Part shown: piece by piece, positions 34,961-48,600 of the stretch
Numbering within the stretch: the stretch's first letter is position 1
How the letters are laid out: each line of letters opens with the position of its first letter
Source of the DNA: Sitta carolinensis
Lineage: Eukaryota > Chordata > Aves > Passeriformes > Sittidae
DNA: 64,000 nucleotides
Reading direction: 5' to 3'
NCBI GenBank assembly: GCA_032173965.1
Contig: CM063292.1
Location: 417,001-481,000, forward strand
The notes under the pieces: generated by a model
Seen by the model: the letters and a program-made list of their open reading frames with translations, nothing else
What the model was told of the DNA's origin: nothing
Database searches by the model: none
Translations under genes and position numbers: made by a program

Positions 34961-36729
34961 GGCCGGGAAGGTGGCAACGTCTTTTCTAAAGGGAGCCAGC
35001 AGGAAGATTGTAGGACCTGCACTGTCACCCCCAAAGCCTCGGGTCTTCAGAAAACAAAACATCATGGGAAAGCTTGTGACAGAAACAAGATACGACAACA
35101 AACAGTTCTGTGGGTTTACATCTTGGTAAAACTGGTATTCTCTGGCTCCCCCTAAGGCACATGCTGTTTTTCTGGGTGCTACCCTCCTGCTAATGGCTTG
35201 GGAAGCACAGACCCAGCGCTGCCACACATGCACCTCCACGGGACACCACGCAGCCCAGAGCAATTCTCAGGGATTTTGGAGGAACAGTGCTCAGTGTGCA
35301 CAGGAGATGTAACTGCTCTGCTCTGGACAGAGTCTAAACACAGAGATGTGTCAGGAGAGAAACCAAACAGGAAATTCCAGATCTGACAAGGGTGCCTCCT
35401 GCGGATTGGAAAGCGGTCAGCCCACCATGCTCCAGGAACCTCCCAGAGATCCTGCAGGGCACAGCCTCTCGCCCCTGGAGAAGAACGGTGGGTGCAGGTC
35501 CTGGAAGAGGAGAACACTCTTCCCACTACTTCCATTCCACCAAATCAGCTTGACTGGAGGATTCCCACCAACTGCCAGGCAGTCAGCAGGCCTGGGCTGG
35601 CTACTGACCATGGCTGACATCTAGGCCCTTTTAGCTGCATCTGGCCAATGACTCCAATACTGCAACCCTAAAGGAGCCCCACAATCCTAAAGGAGCCCAG
35701 AAAAGTGCAAAGAGAACTGGAAACCTGCCAGAGAAGACAGGACCAGTTGCAAAGCCAGTGATGTGCCACAGCAGCACTGGGTGAACTACCTGAACCAGTT
35801 CAAGCAAAAGAAAACGGAGTGACAATCAGCATTTTTTTTGTGGTTGTGCTATCTCCCAGTTTATATTCCTTTACTACACAAAGCCATCCACACTTCTGCT
35901 GATTTCTCTACTGCATTTGTACTTTCTCTTTACACTTGACTTCTGGTGAAGCTTGAAGAAAAGGGTTTTACAATTACCACTGAAGGCAAAGTCATGCTCT
36001 CAAAGCCCACGTGCAAGGATGCCTGCAGAAGGACACACAGGTACAATGGAGACACCACCCAATGTGATCACACAACATTACTCCACAGCACCTCCAGTCT
36101 CACCTTCCCTGGATGCTATGCCATACACGGCTGCCTCTGCAGCTGCTCTGGGAATAAACAAAGATATGCTCTCCAGTAACAATAACCTGGTGCACTGAGC
36201 AGAACAAGAAGGAAAAGCAGAATCCCGCTGCCAAAAGGCTGAGTTCTTGGTCAGGCAGTTTTGTTCCCCTAGCCTAAAATACACTCCAGCCATGTAACAG
36301 CTCCTACTGCACCAGCTCCCTCCCTGGATCACCAATCCCAGATCCTGTGTTGAGGCTGCACATTCACCTTCCCACAACACGCCTACTCTCTCTCCTCTCA
36401 CTGCTACTTCTGCGCTGGCAACTGCACTCCAAATTAAACCAGAACAGATTCATTCGGGGGAAATGAGGAAAAAGAAACTCCAGAAGCCTCGTACTTTTGC
36501 CAAGTGAAGTTCTAGGAATATCTATGCGGACTTCCAAGTGCAACATGGAGCGACAACACCCTACCAATTCTTTTAGACATGGAGCATTGTGTGGGCAAGC
36601 ACAGCTAGCTCCCGGGACAGAGCCAGGTGAGACACAGCCAGGGTCACAGCGGGTCTGCCATCAGGAGCTTCTGACTGGCAGGAGATGCCTGACTGACAGC
36701 CAGGCCAGCAGGGTTAGCAGGGCTGGAGG

Positions 36730-37000
36730 GGCGGGAGGGTTAACAGCCTGATTGGAAAATCAATGTAATAAATGCTTGGTAAGTTACAGGAACATGCGGG
36801 AAGAGGAGGTCGCGATTGATAAAGGACTGCAGCTTTGATGCTGCACTGGGGACTTGTTTATTGACAGGAAAGCCAATCTCTCTCCTGGCCCGGCCCGGCC
36901 AGGCAGACCCGCACGCTCCAATTAATTGGTGGGCTTTTCTGCCTTGGCTGGCTTTAACAGCTCTCCCCCACTCACTCCAAGTTAACCAGCTCAAGATGTG
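36730..37000. other. Candidate conserved element with a perfect CCAATTAATTGG palindrome
   Basis: The palindrome is at 36918-36929. Nearby are TGATTGGAAAATCA (inverted TGATT/AATCA), GTTTATTGACAGG (a FOX/HOX-type motif) and ATTGATAAAGG. The block stands out from its GC-rich surroundings. Enhancer function is inferred from motif content only. Confidence 0.35.
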
Positions 37001-38084
37001 CTATGCCAAAGCATGGCACGTGAAAAACTCGGAGCCAAATGGCCAGCCCAAGCCCCGGACACAGGCTGAGCCTCTGCACAAGCCCAAGCCCTCAGTACAG
37101 TCACCATCAGAGCTATTCCTGAAGGGAGCACGAGGCATGAAAATATTTGTTTCTATTCTCACAGAAGCTGCAGGAATCATCTCTTTAAACTGAAAACAGC
37201 TATTTCCTTGTTAAAGCAAACCAGGTGCTAAGCAGGAGCACAGTGCAGCTATTAGTCCACTATTGGGCCCTGTGTCTTCCCACCACCTCGGACTGCCCCA
37301 GGCCACCTGTGCGGGGACAGTGTGTGAGAGCTCAGATGGACAGACAGTGGTGTGCTCCACACCTCCCATCCGCTCCCCCTGCCGCCCTCTCTGCTCTGTT
37401 TATCAGCCAGTCAATAAGAAAAGGTAGTTCTTACTTAAGGAGGCAGAAGTCAACTCGTCAGGTCGATCAGCACTCTGTCTGTAAACATGGTTTCCCGTAA
37501 AATCAATGAACTCCAGTTACAGAGAGAACAGCCTGAGTGCCAGAGACTCTGTGCTCTCGCACTGCCCCACTGGCAAAGAAGGGCTCTCCTGGCCCCTTCT
37601 GCAGCCTCATGTTCCACCACTGCCATGCCCACCTTGCCTCTGGCCCCTGCCCCTCGCTCACAGCCCCTTGGAGCCCACCTGGCACCACGGCGGCCCAGAA
37701 CGGAGCCCGGCCTGCATGGCAGCTGCAGGTGACAGCACAACGCTGTGTGCCCCACACTTCTGCCATGTTCCTACCGACCAAGCCTGGAAGCTGGCCGCCA
37801 CGCCGTGCAGAACACGCGTGGAGCCAACCCTGCGTCCCCGTCACCTCCTTCCAGCCGCCAGCCCCCTCCTCAAAGGGACAGACATCCCATCCTCCAGCAA
37901 TGCTTCCACCGAGGAGTGGCTGTCCTAAAGCAGCACCTGCAGCCCCTGGCAAGCTGGGGCTCCTGGGCACCCCAGCCTGCGGCACCAGGCTGCCTCCGCC
38001 CCTGGGGACACTGGCAAGCAGTGCGGGCAGCAGGGATGGAGCACGAGGGAGGAGGGGGCTCCTGCTGTTGCCCAGGCTTCCCGA

Positions 38085-38260
38085 GAATTAAATATGAACA
38101 GCCGTGCTGTGTAATTTTAAATTGTTAATTAGCACAGGGTTAATTAGGCGGCCCTTTCACAAGAGGCTGTTTGGCAGTAAACCAAGACTAGAAGCAATGA
38201 GGAAGGAGGAAAACAAAAGGAGAAAGCGACAGTGAGAAACTGTTCCCTCAGCTAATGACC
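38085..38260. promoter_or_regulatory. Paired TTAATTAG boxes in an AT-rich island
   Basis: Identical 8-bp boxes lie at 38125-38132 and 38140-38147 with a 15-bp period, just downstream of GTAATTTTAAATTG. This repeats the design of the pair at 20257-20275, in another intron. Binding by homeodomain factors is a reasonable inference, not shown. Confidence 0.4.
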
Positions 38261-38649
38261 CACATGGCACCATGGAAAAAGGGCGCTGAGGACAGGGGGA
38301 AGATACAAGCAGATGTATTACACCCACAGCCATTACCTGCCCCCCTCTGCCCAGCTGCATGGCACAGGGAAGCGCTCAGGCCCTGTCAGCTCCAGGGTGC
38401 CAGTGGCTCAGGAAAGCCAGAAAGGACAGAGTGGGGGAGGACAGGGACAGCACAGCACTAACGGTGTGCTCAGACACTGCCCACAGCCCTCCTGACACGC
38501 TCGGCATCCTCAGGAGGACAACGCCAGTTCTGCTGTCCAGCTCGGCCAAGAAGCTCCTGTCTCAGCAATGGCACTTGACACTTGTTCCAGCCTGAAAACT
38601 AGGGGTGGACATAGCAAAGGTGAGCGAGCAGCCAGCTCAACTTCACGGT

Positions 38650-38692
38650 CATAGAAACACGGAATAGTGTGGGAAGGGACCTTGGAGGTCCC
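38650..38692 (-). mobile_element. CR1 LINE, extreme 3' tail fragment
   Basis: The sequence CATAGAAACACGGAATAG, then GGGAAGGGACCTTGGAGGTC, matches the complement of the CR1 3' end. The familiar avian form is CATAGAATCACAGAATGG followed by TTGGAAGGGACCTT. Only about 43 bp remain, so it is a severely 5'-truncated, dead copy with its 3' end at the left. Confidence 0.75.
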
Positions 38693-38929
38693 TGGGAACA
38701 GGTATGCTCAAAGCTCCCGAGAGCAGGAGCACAGGCAGGGGTGTGAGGCAGTCACCCTGACCCTCTGAAGTGGTCACACAATGAACCTGGAGCATCAGAG
38801 CTTTCTGTGCTGCCTCCCTGCACCTGGTGTGCTACACAGCACCCGGGTAACACTTAGGAAATTGCAAATGGAAAGACATGATAAAAATAATTGCCTAGGA
38901 TCAAGAATTCAAAAATTAAGGAAGAACAG

Positions 38930-39010
38930 AATGTATGTTGCCAAAGCAACTTTAATTTTGCTCCTTTATGCATATGAATTATGATACTGCCTGCAATTAG
39001 GTGAGCACAC
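38930..39010. other. Small AT-rich candidate element with ATGCATATGAATTAT
   Basis: TTATGCATATGAATTATG resembles POU/octamer composite sites, and GCAATTAGGTGAG follows. Single-copy, with no open frame of interest. Function unproven. Confidence 0.25.
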
Positions 39011-41599
39011 ACCGCCTCGCTTGGCAAGCAGGACGGTCACAGAAGAGGGTAAAACAAGGTGGCAGGAGCATGTTGTCACTTTATGTGATTTCTACAGCAG
39101 CTGCTATCACACAAATATGTGAAGAGTTACTTCCTAGAATAGAAAGATCTTTTCAAATTTCCTCAGCAATGCTGGCTGGAGATTCAAGTGGCAATACCAA
39201 GAGTTTCAATTCCCAGTTCCGTAAATGCATCTACCTTTTAAGTTAAACGGATCCCAGCTCTCTCACGTTCATTAAGGTGCCAGAAAGCAGCAAGATACCT
39301 GCCAGCCTAAGGGAAGTGCTGAAAACTCTGCAACGGAACTTGAGATAGTAGGATAAACATCAGCCACAGCCATGGGCTCACGGGCTCACACCCAGGGCTC
39401 ACAGCCACGGGCACAGCCGGCCCCTCGCATCTCCCCAGCATCATTAGCATGAACAGCTTCTCAAGCAGCAGGAAGCAAAGGAAACACTGAACAAAACAGG
39501 GCTGAAAGCTGCAGGGCTCAAGCACTTGGCATGAAACTGAGAGAAAGGGGCTCCTTGAAAAGGTGAACCTTCCACATTATACACATTTTCCCTCTGCCCT
39601 TCACACCAACTAAAACTGAGCCAATATGAGTAACACAAGTCAGGCAGCTTTTCAGAAAGCATTTTGTTATGAACTATTATTCCAAGTTTGCTGATCCCTT
39701 TGAGCCTGCTACTACACTACACACAAAAATACTTATCCAATCTTCAGCCCCTGCTGCCATCGAGAGTGGAGTGATCCCAAGGAGGGCTAAAAGGCTTTCT
39801 GAGAGCAGCTGGGGACAAGAGTGCATGTTCCTTCAGATTCTTAGCACTAAGAATATTTAGCAGCAGAGGTAAACTGGCTTCAGTCACGTTTCTCTCTACA
39901 CAGCATGCTGAAGCACTTGCTTAGCTCATACATGACAAGGCATTCACAAGCTCCCAGGGCACAGAGCTTGTTCCTAGGTTCTGCAGGATCCTCTTGAGTA
40001 GGACACCACAAAAGTCCCAGGTTTTGTTTCAAAACATCACACATCTCACGATTCTGCCGTTGTGCAACTCACCCCTTTGCTCCAACCCCCCAATCTTTCT
40101 TGTTAAATGGTGTTCTCAAGCCTATGCTCTGCATAAATAACTACATTTGCATCTGGTTTGCATTTTCAGTGCTCCGTTGTTGATCCAACTCCAAAACTAA
40201 TCAAAGAGCTGCTGAGGACAAACTGCCTTGCTCTGTCACACAGGCCCCACAGCCCCCAGGTTCCCCCAAGCCCCAGTGCCTCTGGAAGCAGCCCATGCTT
40301 GTCCCCCCTTGCCATGCTGCAGCTTGTCCTGTCTCCCCAGTGCCTGCCCAGCGGCTCACACCAGTTCCAGCTACCACAGCTCTGTCTGGGCCCCAAGTCC
40401 CTCCATGCAGGGAAGGAACATCCACAGGACCTTGCCCTGGGCAGCCCCTACCCCCACCGAGCCCCTGGGGATGCTTGTGCACGGGGACGCCCTGAAATGC
40501 CGTGAGCTTGCAGCCCTGCACAGGCTCTGGGCTCGGACACGGCCGGCCCCCAGTGGCCCAGCCTCTGCTGTGCTGCCAGGCTGTGCTCCACAGCCCTGCT
40601 GCACACGCAGGGACTCACCAGCAACCCCTGCCAAGGCTCCTTCCTCCTACGGGGTTACCCAAACATGTGTGCTCCAGACTGGTGTCAAGGGCCAAGCCAA
40701 GGGTAGGAGCTAGACGCATAAGTCATGCAGATCTCCTCTGCCAGGGCTCGGATCCAGTCCTTGTTAGGAAGCAGACTCACTGCAACATTCTGGGCTCAGT
40801 TGCTCTTTCCCACCCTTTGGGAAAGCCGATGCTTTGGATCGGGAGAGCGGGCTTAGAGGTATTAGGTCATTCTGCAACCATTCCACTGGCTGCTCAGACA
40901 AACACCATGGCTGATACGTCAGCTCTGAACTGCACACTGGGGTTGCACAGTCCCATCACAAAGGTCACCAGGATGTCTGCTCACACCAGCCGTTCATGTT
41001 TCAGCATAAACACCAGTTACAGCCATATCACTGGAAGTTAACCTAAACACCCTAAAGCAGGTAAAGGAACTTGCTGGTATGGCTGGGAAACTACCCTGCT
41101 TACAGCAACCTTTAGGCCAATTTTTAGCTGATCCAAGTGGTCCTGTACTCCTGTAAACAGCATCCACATTTGTTGCTTTCAAAACTACACCCTGCTCCAG
41201 ACCTCATATACAGCCTAAGCATGTTCCTTATCTGGCCAAAATAAACGCTCCTGATTGCAGCAACCATCAGGAGTCAACACCTATGGACCAACTGACAGCT
41301 CAAAGTTCAGGCTCTCCACATGCACAGCGTGCAGTCCCTCCATCAGCTGCTACACCCCTGATGCACCTCAGAACCACCACCTGTGAAACATTTAACCACC
41401 TCAACTCGGGAGAGCTGACACAGATCTAGGTAATGGGGGATGCCAAAGGATGTGCCCGGTGGATCTGCAGGCACTCCCAAGCCCAGTGAGCACCATCTGG
41501 CAGCACGCGAGGAGGATGCAGGCACCTTTGGAGATGAGGGAGGAGCGCACGTCTCCAGACCTCCAGGACTGAAAGTGTTACTCGGCTGCCTGGCCTCTT

Positions 41600-41790
41600 G
41601 CTAATTGTGGGTTTTATTTTTATTTCCTATTACCCTCTTGCACGCCTGATGAGATTATCTTACCGGAACTGACACAGCTGGAGGCTGCAGCCATACATGG
41701 AGCCTCTCAGGAGGCAATGCAATTTTATTTTCATTGATCAGGAATCAGCAGGGCAGTAAATGATGGGAAATTCCATTAGGAGAAATACTG
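41600..41790. other. AT-rich candidate conserved element
   Basis: Unique sequence with GATGAGATTATCTTACC (GATA-like), CAATTTTATTTTCATTGATCAGG and GCAGTAAATGATGGG motifs, between GC-richer flanks. No repeat family. Interpretation as a regulatory element is inference. Confidence 0.3.
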
Positions 41791-42030
41791 GGCCACAAGA
41801 CCCAACTATCTAGGTACAACCAAATCCCAGAAAGTCCCATCCTTCCTCAAAGCCCCATTGGGATGCGGACAGCAAATCATCTTTCTTCCTCCCAAAATGG
41901 AGTCAGCTATAACCTGATATTCCTAATTGCTGCCTGTGCTGCCAGAAGCGGAGGCAATGCTGTCAGAGCACCCCCAAGGGCTCACTTAGCCCAGACAGTG
42001 CCTTTGGTAGAGCCAGCAGCACCCCGCTGC

Positions 42031-42050
42031 CCCAGCCCAGCCCAGCCCAG
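42031..42050. repeat. Four tandem CCCAG units
   Basis: A perfect pentanucleotide microsatellite of four units in GC-rich intron. No function suggested. Confidence 0.9.
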
Positions 42051-42489
42051 CAGCTGCTGCAGGGCCAAGGCTGTTTCCCAGCATGTGCCCATCCCGCAGC
42101 CTTTGTTGGCACGGGCCAGGCAGGTGTGAGTAGTGCCAGTGCCTCAGCCGGCCCCAGCAGAGCCAGGCAGAGAGCAGCCCTCCTCCTCCAAGGGCCACTG
42201 ACTCGGGGCATACAGCAGGCTGGCAGCACACAGGGATCTCAGGGAACCCCCCTCCAACAGAGCACCACACACCCAAACTCTTCTGAGCCCAAACTGGGAA
42301 CCGTGTGTCAAGCCTTTTGTTTTAACCCCCCCCCCCACACACTGGATATGCACTCAATCCCTGGCTCCTGGATCAAAATCCCACCGTCAGGCCCCGATTC
42401 AAAGCTGTCCCTTGCTGCACACACCTGGGTGACAGGTGAGCCTGGGACCCTGCAGGACGGCTGGGGCCGCCGGCAGTGCGGGGGTTAAC

Positions 42490-42660
42490 GGGAGCACCCG
42501 TGGCACAGCGTGTCGGTGATCAATACCAGAGAGATACTAAAGCAGTATAAGCCACGTTATTGACTGCCAGGCAGATGATAAAACTGTTTATTATGATAAT
42601 TGTGGGGTGTCTGCAAGGTGTTCCTACTGCTGTCTTGAGCTTTTTACCAAAATAAGAATT
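42490..42660. other. AT-rich candidate conserved element
   Basis: Contains GGTGATCAATACC, CGTTATTGACTGCC, AGATGATAAAACTG and TTATTATGATAATTG. The sharp change from GC-rich sequence on both sides is the main evidence. Function inferred. Confidence 0.3.
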
Positions 42661-45600
42661 GCCAGAGCATCACCTGTCTGCACCCCCCTCGCCCCAGCAG
42701 GGCCCTTCACGTGTTTATCTTACACCCCACGCACACCTGTATCAGGGCTTACTCCTACAGCCACTGTACACCTTCTGCTGGAGCATCCATTCCAGGGAAA
42801 ACAGCTCAAACACCAAAAACTGTAACTGCGGTTCTGGATCCTCCTCCCAGTCAGCTGAAAATTAAACTCCATTTTCCACTCTAAAACATTTCCTTCAGTA
42901 TTTCCATTACTTTTACTTCTACTCTGGACTCTGTACAGTTTCCTACATCCTTTTAACAAGATTTAACTGAATTTATCCCTTCATGACCCAAATTCTTGTG
43001 CAATGTATTAGGAATTCTTTTTGGGAAGACTGAACTCTGGATACACTCAGTGTGGAAGATCCAGCAGGTACATGTGCACGCAGGCCACAGCTCAGAACAG
43101 GTGACACACTGCAGCTTGTCACCTGCCACCATGTGTCCACAGGGCCAGCAGCTGACCTGCCAGCACACAGCAAGCCAACATTTTGATTCTGAAGTAGTTT
43201 CAAATATCAAAATCGTTCCTCTTGGATTAAACTCAGTAACACGTATGCCCCAGTCTCCAGAAGGGAGAGCAATCTGCCCGATGGGATACGCTAGGGCATA
43301 TCCTCAGAGCATCTACTGCTCCCCCACCCGCAGGAGCAGAGGCTGTGACACACTCGGGGCTCCACTGCCACCACAGCCAAGTGACAGGTGAAAATGAGTT
43401 TAACAAGGGCCGAAGCTCCAGGGTTCTGTCAGCAGCTCCATGGGCAGTAATTAAGGAGTATGGGTCCCATTACCTCCCAATACAGACAAGGCTCTGACAG
43501 CTCCATCTCAGTGTTAACCCCAAGGACCATTTGCTGTGGGCTGCAGGCAGCACTCGGTGCCACCTCCACTGCCTTGGCTGGCTACTCCTGTGCAGCTGAA
43601 TTGCCTTCTCTAACTAATCACTAATGACATCTGCAAAATAAACTTTACACCAGCAGCCTTAGTGTGGACTGCCCTCAACCTGGATGGGACCACAAGAAGC
43701 ACTTCTGGCTTATGCTCTGTCCCTTTCTCCTCCTAATGCCTTCTCTAGTCAGGACTGGAATAACCCACCCTGTTATCTCACCCTCATTTCCCTATTCCTT
43801 GGTTCCTCCCACCCCTCTAAAAGATGCCACTTCTCCCACACACACGGTCAGCCAAAGACTCTCAAGCCAATTTTTTCAGGGTGAAAGACAAAACCTTACA
43901 CCTCCACAACTGCTTCATCCTTCCATGCTGAACCAAGCCCTTCTTTCTCAGCTGCTCTTTCCCTGTGCACAGTGCACACCTGTACTGCAGGAGATGGTGA
44001 GGATGGTGTCACACCTCTCCAGCTCGCTTGCAGAGCAGTGGGAAGGGTAGTGATGGAATTGACAGCACAACTGAACCCACCACTCCAAGGAGCAAGCTTG
44101 TCATGCCACAGAGCTGCTGCCTTACAGGCTGGAGATTTGGAAACAAGCTTCTAAAATTTGTCCCCCCTCAGCCCAAACGCTGGTGATGGGCTGCAGAGCC
44201 CTATGAAACTTATCCCAGAGGCCTTGGAGAGCTGCTCTTTCAAACACTCATCAGTCAGTCAGTTATAAACAAGATTAAAATAACCCCTCTTATTAAAATC
44301 TAGACAAGGGAGAAGATCTCCCTCCCTGTCACCCTTCTAATGAGCCATCTTCCATCAGGGCTTTTCCCCTCCTGTTCTAGAAAACAATTCAGTGTCTTAA
44401 ACACTTCTGTTCTACTCCTCCATACAAGTCCTGCCCCACTCCTCCACCCCTGCAGGGGGAGGCAGGTGCTCTGAGGCAGTGCAGGGCTGGGCGCACCTCC
44501 GTGCTTTATCCAGAGCCATCCCTGGCTGCGAATGCAGCAGGACACACCTGGGATCTGGTCCCCTTCCACAGACCCCCTGGACCTGCAGCTCTGAAGACAC
44601 AACTCACTCTCCTCCTGCAAAGAAGGCAGGGACAGCAGATTGGGGCCCCAGTAGCACTTACTTTTCCTGAAAACATCTGTTTTCATTATCACTATTACTT
44701 TTAATTAGCACTTTACAGCAGCCCTGAGCCCTCCCAGCTGGAGGAGAGCTCTGCTCCTAAATGAACAATTAGAAGGTGCACTAAGGGAATTTTTTTCTCA
44801 TCTTCAGAACCCAGTTTTTCAGCAGAGCTCAAAGACAAACCATCTGGTTAAAGGAGCTCACTTGAAGAGGTCTCTTCAGGCACGGCTCAAAGCCTGCAGG
44901 TCACCTGGGGATCCCTACAGCGTGAACGGCCACTGAACTCAGGAACCTGAAACACTGAACTGATTACTAATGTCAGGGTCTTAACACCTCTACCCTCATC
45001 GCTCACTGAACGGCCTCCTCTTCCTCACCCGGCCACAATAATTGCCCTGCAGAAAATCAAAGACTTTGATGCCCATCTCACTCCTGCGAGGCCCCTGCCC
45101 AAGAGTTCAGGCCAAGCACAAGCCGAAAGACAGAGCCCTATTAAATGCATAAGGAAATAGGTTCCTATGAAGCATAATTACTGGAAACATGGACTCCTGA
45201 TCAAGTGCTTCTCTGAAACCCAGCTATGAAAAACATCCACATAAAAGCCCCTCAGAGACAGCCTCAGCCATTCCAAAGAAAGCAGAAGGACAGAGAGGTG
45301 AAGTGTCAGGATGAAAGGGCCATCCCAGGGCCACCGCTGCCATCCCGGCAGCCCTGCAAGTACAGCACCCACAGACTCCAGCCTTTAATTAGGAACAAGC
45401 CATGAAGCTCCAAAACTCTTTAGTCAATACTGATGAAAACCTCCTCTCTTGCACCCCTCGCTGCTCCCTAGCGCTGCCCTGCACTGCTCCTGACTCAGCC
45501 CCAGCAGGGCAGAACACAGAAAGGTGACCAAAGAGCTTCCTCCTCAGCATCCCCGAATCCCTGCATCCCACAGAGTCCCTGCAGCCCCCCATCAGCACTG

Positions 45601-48600
45601 CCTTTGCCACCTCCCAAGTCTGGACTTGGAATATGAGCCTTGTGTTCAAGAGGGCATTCCAGAAGTATTCTAGAAACCCTAAAGCTGGATGAATGACATA
45701 CATGGCTTACAACAACACAAATATTATAAATTCCCACTACAATCTGGAATCCTTTAAGTCATCCAGGTTCCCCATCACATTTTCCTTTCTCCTCACCCTT
45801 TACTGCCAGCACTGAGTTAAATTCCACAGCAGCAAATTTCATATAAATGTCAAATAAATGTGACTTAATTATATAGCCTCTGATTACACCTCCTGCCGTG
45901 GAAAGTTTACTTCAGCTACTCAGGTGGGCCATGGCAGGCAGCGTGCAGCTGAGGGAGTGGACAGGAACACCAGCACCAGAGGATGCCGTGGCTTGCCCTG
46001 GAGCCCAGGGAGCCCGGCCAGGGCAGCCATGGCCAGGCTGGACCCAGGGCCAGCAGCACTGTGTCCTGCCCACGCCCAGAGCACTCCCAGGGCCAGCCTG
46101 CAGCCCCTGCCCTCCCACCCACACCCTGGGCACCCATGCTTGCCAACAGCATTCCTTCTGCCCAGCACCTGCAGTCCAGTGAGGACTGGGAGCCTCTGCT
46201 CAGCTCTCTGACAGCTGTCTACGTAGAAGGGGAAGCAAATGCCTCCAGTGCCCAATGGGCCCAGATACTGATCAGACCACAACACAACACAGGGGGAAAA
46301 CGACACAAAACAATTAATTCTTGGCTCCTTGTTTTAGCTCTGGGCGAGGGAAGGTGCACAACAGAGCGAGAGGAGACTGGAACAGACAGAGGCTGGGATG
46401 TGCTCCAAGAGCCCCAGGGGCATGAGCGCTGGCTCCCAACCCCACAAACACAGGGCTGCTCTCCAACAGGTGAGGGCTCCCGCAGGCTCCTGGGCAGAGG
46501 GAATGGGGAAAGCCTCTAGAGCAAGACTCAGTCTGACTGTTCCGTGCCAAACTCCTCAGAGAGAGAACAGGGCTGAGCCATATCTGATAAACCCATCTTC
46601 TGTGACCAGGTCTGTGCAGGTAGGAAAGGAAGAAACTGATTCAACAACTCAACTGATGTGCACACTGGAGTGGGCAATGGACGGCGCAAGAAAATGGCAC
46701 GAGAAACTGTCCACTTCTACATCACAGCCCATCTGAAAAGGAGGCTTGAAATCCAGTCTTCATTTCCAAAGGCAGCTTCTTTCTTCCTCTTCACCCAAGT
46801 TCCAAATAGCAAGGACGAGTGACACTCTTGCCTAAATCACACTCAACTGCTGGCCATGCCCGTGTGCTCCAGGGACAGTGTAACGTGACTCTGTATGTAC
46901 AGTGACCACAGCCAACACTCCTGACAGTGGCACGAGTCAGACAGGTCACCTTTACCAAATGGGAAAAAATAAAATAGTCTCTCAGTCATAAAATAGTCTG
47001 GAACAATGTGAAGCTTTTCCAAGACTTGCAACTTCATTATTACAGGCCAATGAAGATGCATTTACTCTCTAACAGTTTCCTCAGGAAAACCGAGGGCTCA
47101 CTGGTCCAACTTAACCACATCCTGCCCAGGCTGAGAGCAGAATTAGTACTGTACCAGAATGTGCCTGCTTGATTTTATTTTTAAAAATTTAGAAAGGGGC
47201 AATACACAGGGCAACATGAACAGAGATTTAAGAGAAAAGTCAATATGGTAAATACCAAGTGACTTAAAAAGAGCTCGAACAGAAATTAAATGGGAAATTT
47301 GTTCCTTATTTTTCTATCAAACCCCCAAATGCAAAGTGATTTTTCTTTCAAAAGCAAAACCCCAATTGGGAAAAACTTAATTATGAAGGCCTTCTTCAAA
47401 GGTTTGTGGCAGAGGACACATGAAAAGACAGGGAAAAGAAAGAGTTTGAGCTGCAAAGAGATACTGCTCTGCTTTGTGACAACCCACTTGCAGCCTGTGC
47501 CCACACAGGGCTGTGGAGCTGATGCTTCACCCCACCACCCAGGCTGCCACCTCAGAACAACATCTGTCTGAGGCTCCTTCCTTCCCTTGCTCCCCTCTGC
47601 CCAGCCACTAAGGATGAACTCATTTACACACCAGTGTCTAACAGACAAACTCCTTCCCCCCACATCCCTTCCCCAGGGCCAGGAGCAGCAGCAGGCACCC
47701 CGCCACGGCATGCGCTGACAAGGTGTAATTACCTGGGTGAACAAGGGTAAGGAGATATCTCCGGGCCTAAAGGAATCACTGCTCAGCCAGCTCAGCCTCT
47801 GGAGCATCAAAAGCTGAGTGACTGACTCTCCATCAGCTGATCCAAGAGGATCAGCTCGGAAGGGAGGCCGAGAAATACCCTGTATGCTCTGCTCATCAAT
47901 AAAAACAGTAAGTACAGATTTTCAAGCCACAGGTTTCTACAGGCATGTCCCTGAGCTTTCTGAGATTCAAGGTCCTCCTCAATGTCCTTCCCCTCATCCT
48001 CAACTCAATTCAGGTCCTTCCTTCTCAGTGACACTGTGAGCCAAAGTGCAGCAGGAGGAGTTGGAGCCAAGCCAGCTGCAATGTGAGCTCCAGGCTCCAT
48101 GGGAACATAAACTCAGCCATCAGACCTTTGAAAACCTGCCCAGCCCATGACAGCAGTGTTTGGTGGACTACACAGCCACAAATGATGCCAGACCCCTTTT
48201 CTGGGCTCCCTAAAATCTGCCCCTCTGCATGCATCCACTCACCATCTCCTCAGAACTCAGCCTGATCTGCTCCTTGCCCCCAGCTCTTCAAGGGACATGC
48301 TAAACTGAAGACCTTTTATAAAATAACATTTCCTTAACTCTGTTGCCTAACCCATTTCCTGATGAGAACCACCCATTGACACAGATGATCCTATGAATGA
48401 CTCTCCATCCTACTTAAAACATTTCTTGGAGCCATGGTAAAATGGCAGCATTAAAGATACAGCTGTGAACAAGCTACTCAATTTAAAAAAAAAATTAACA
48501 CACCACAGAAAGCGGGAACAAGATGGAAGAAGAAAACTAACCCTATGTGACTACTTTTTTTCCAAGGGACACAGGTCTGGAAAACACATCAGCTCGTGTT

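Noticed and set aside
46000..46130. GC-rich patch with overlapping open frames on both strands
   Set aside because: Low-complexity CCAGGG-type sequence explains the open frames; no promoter or exon signature.
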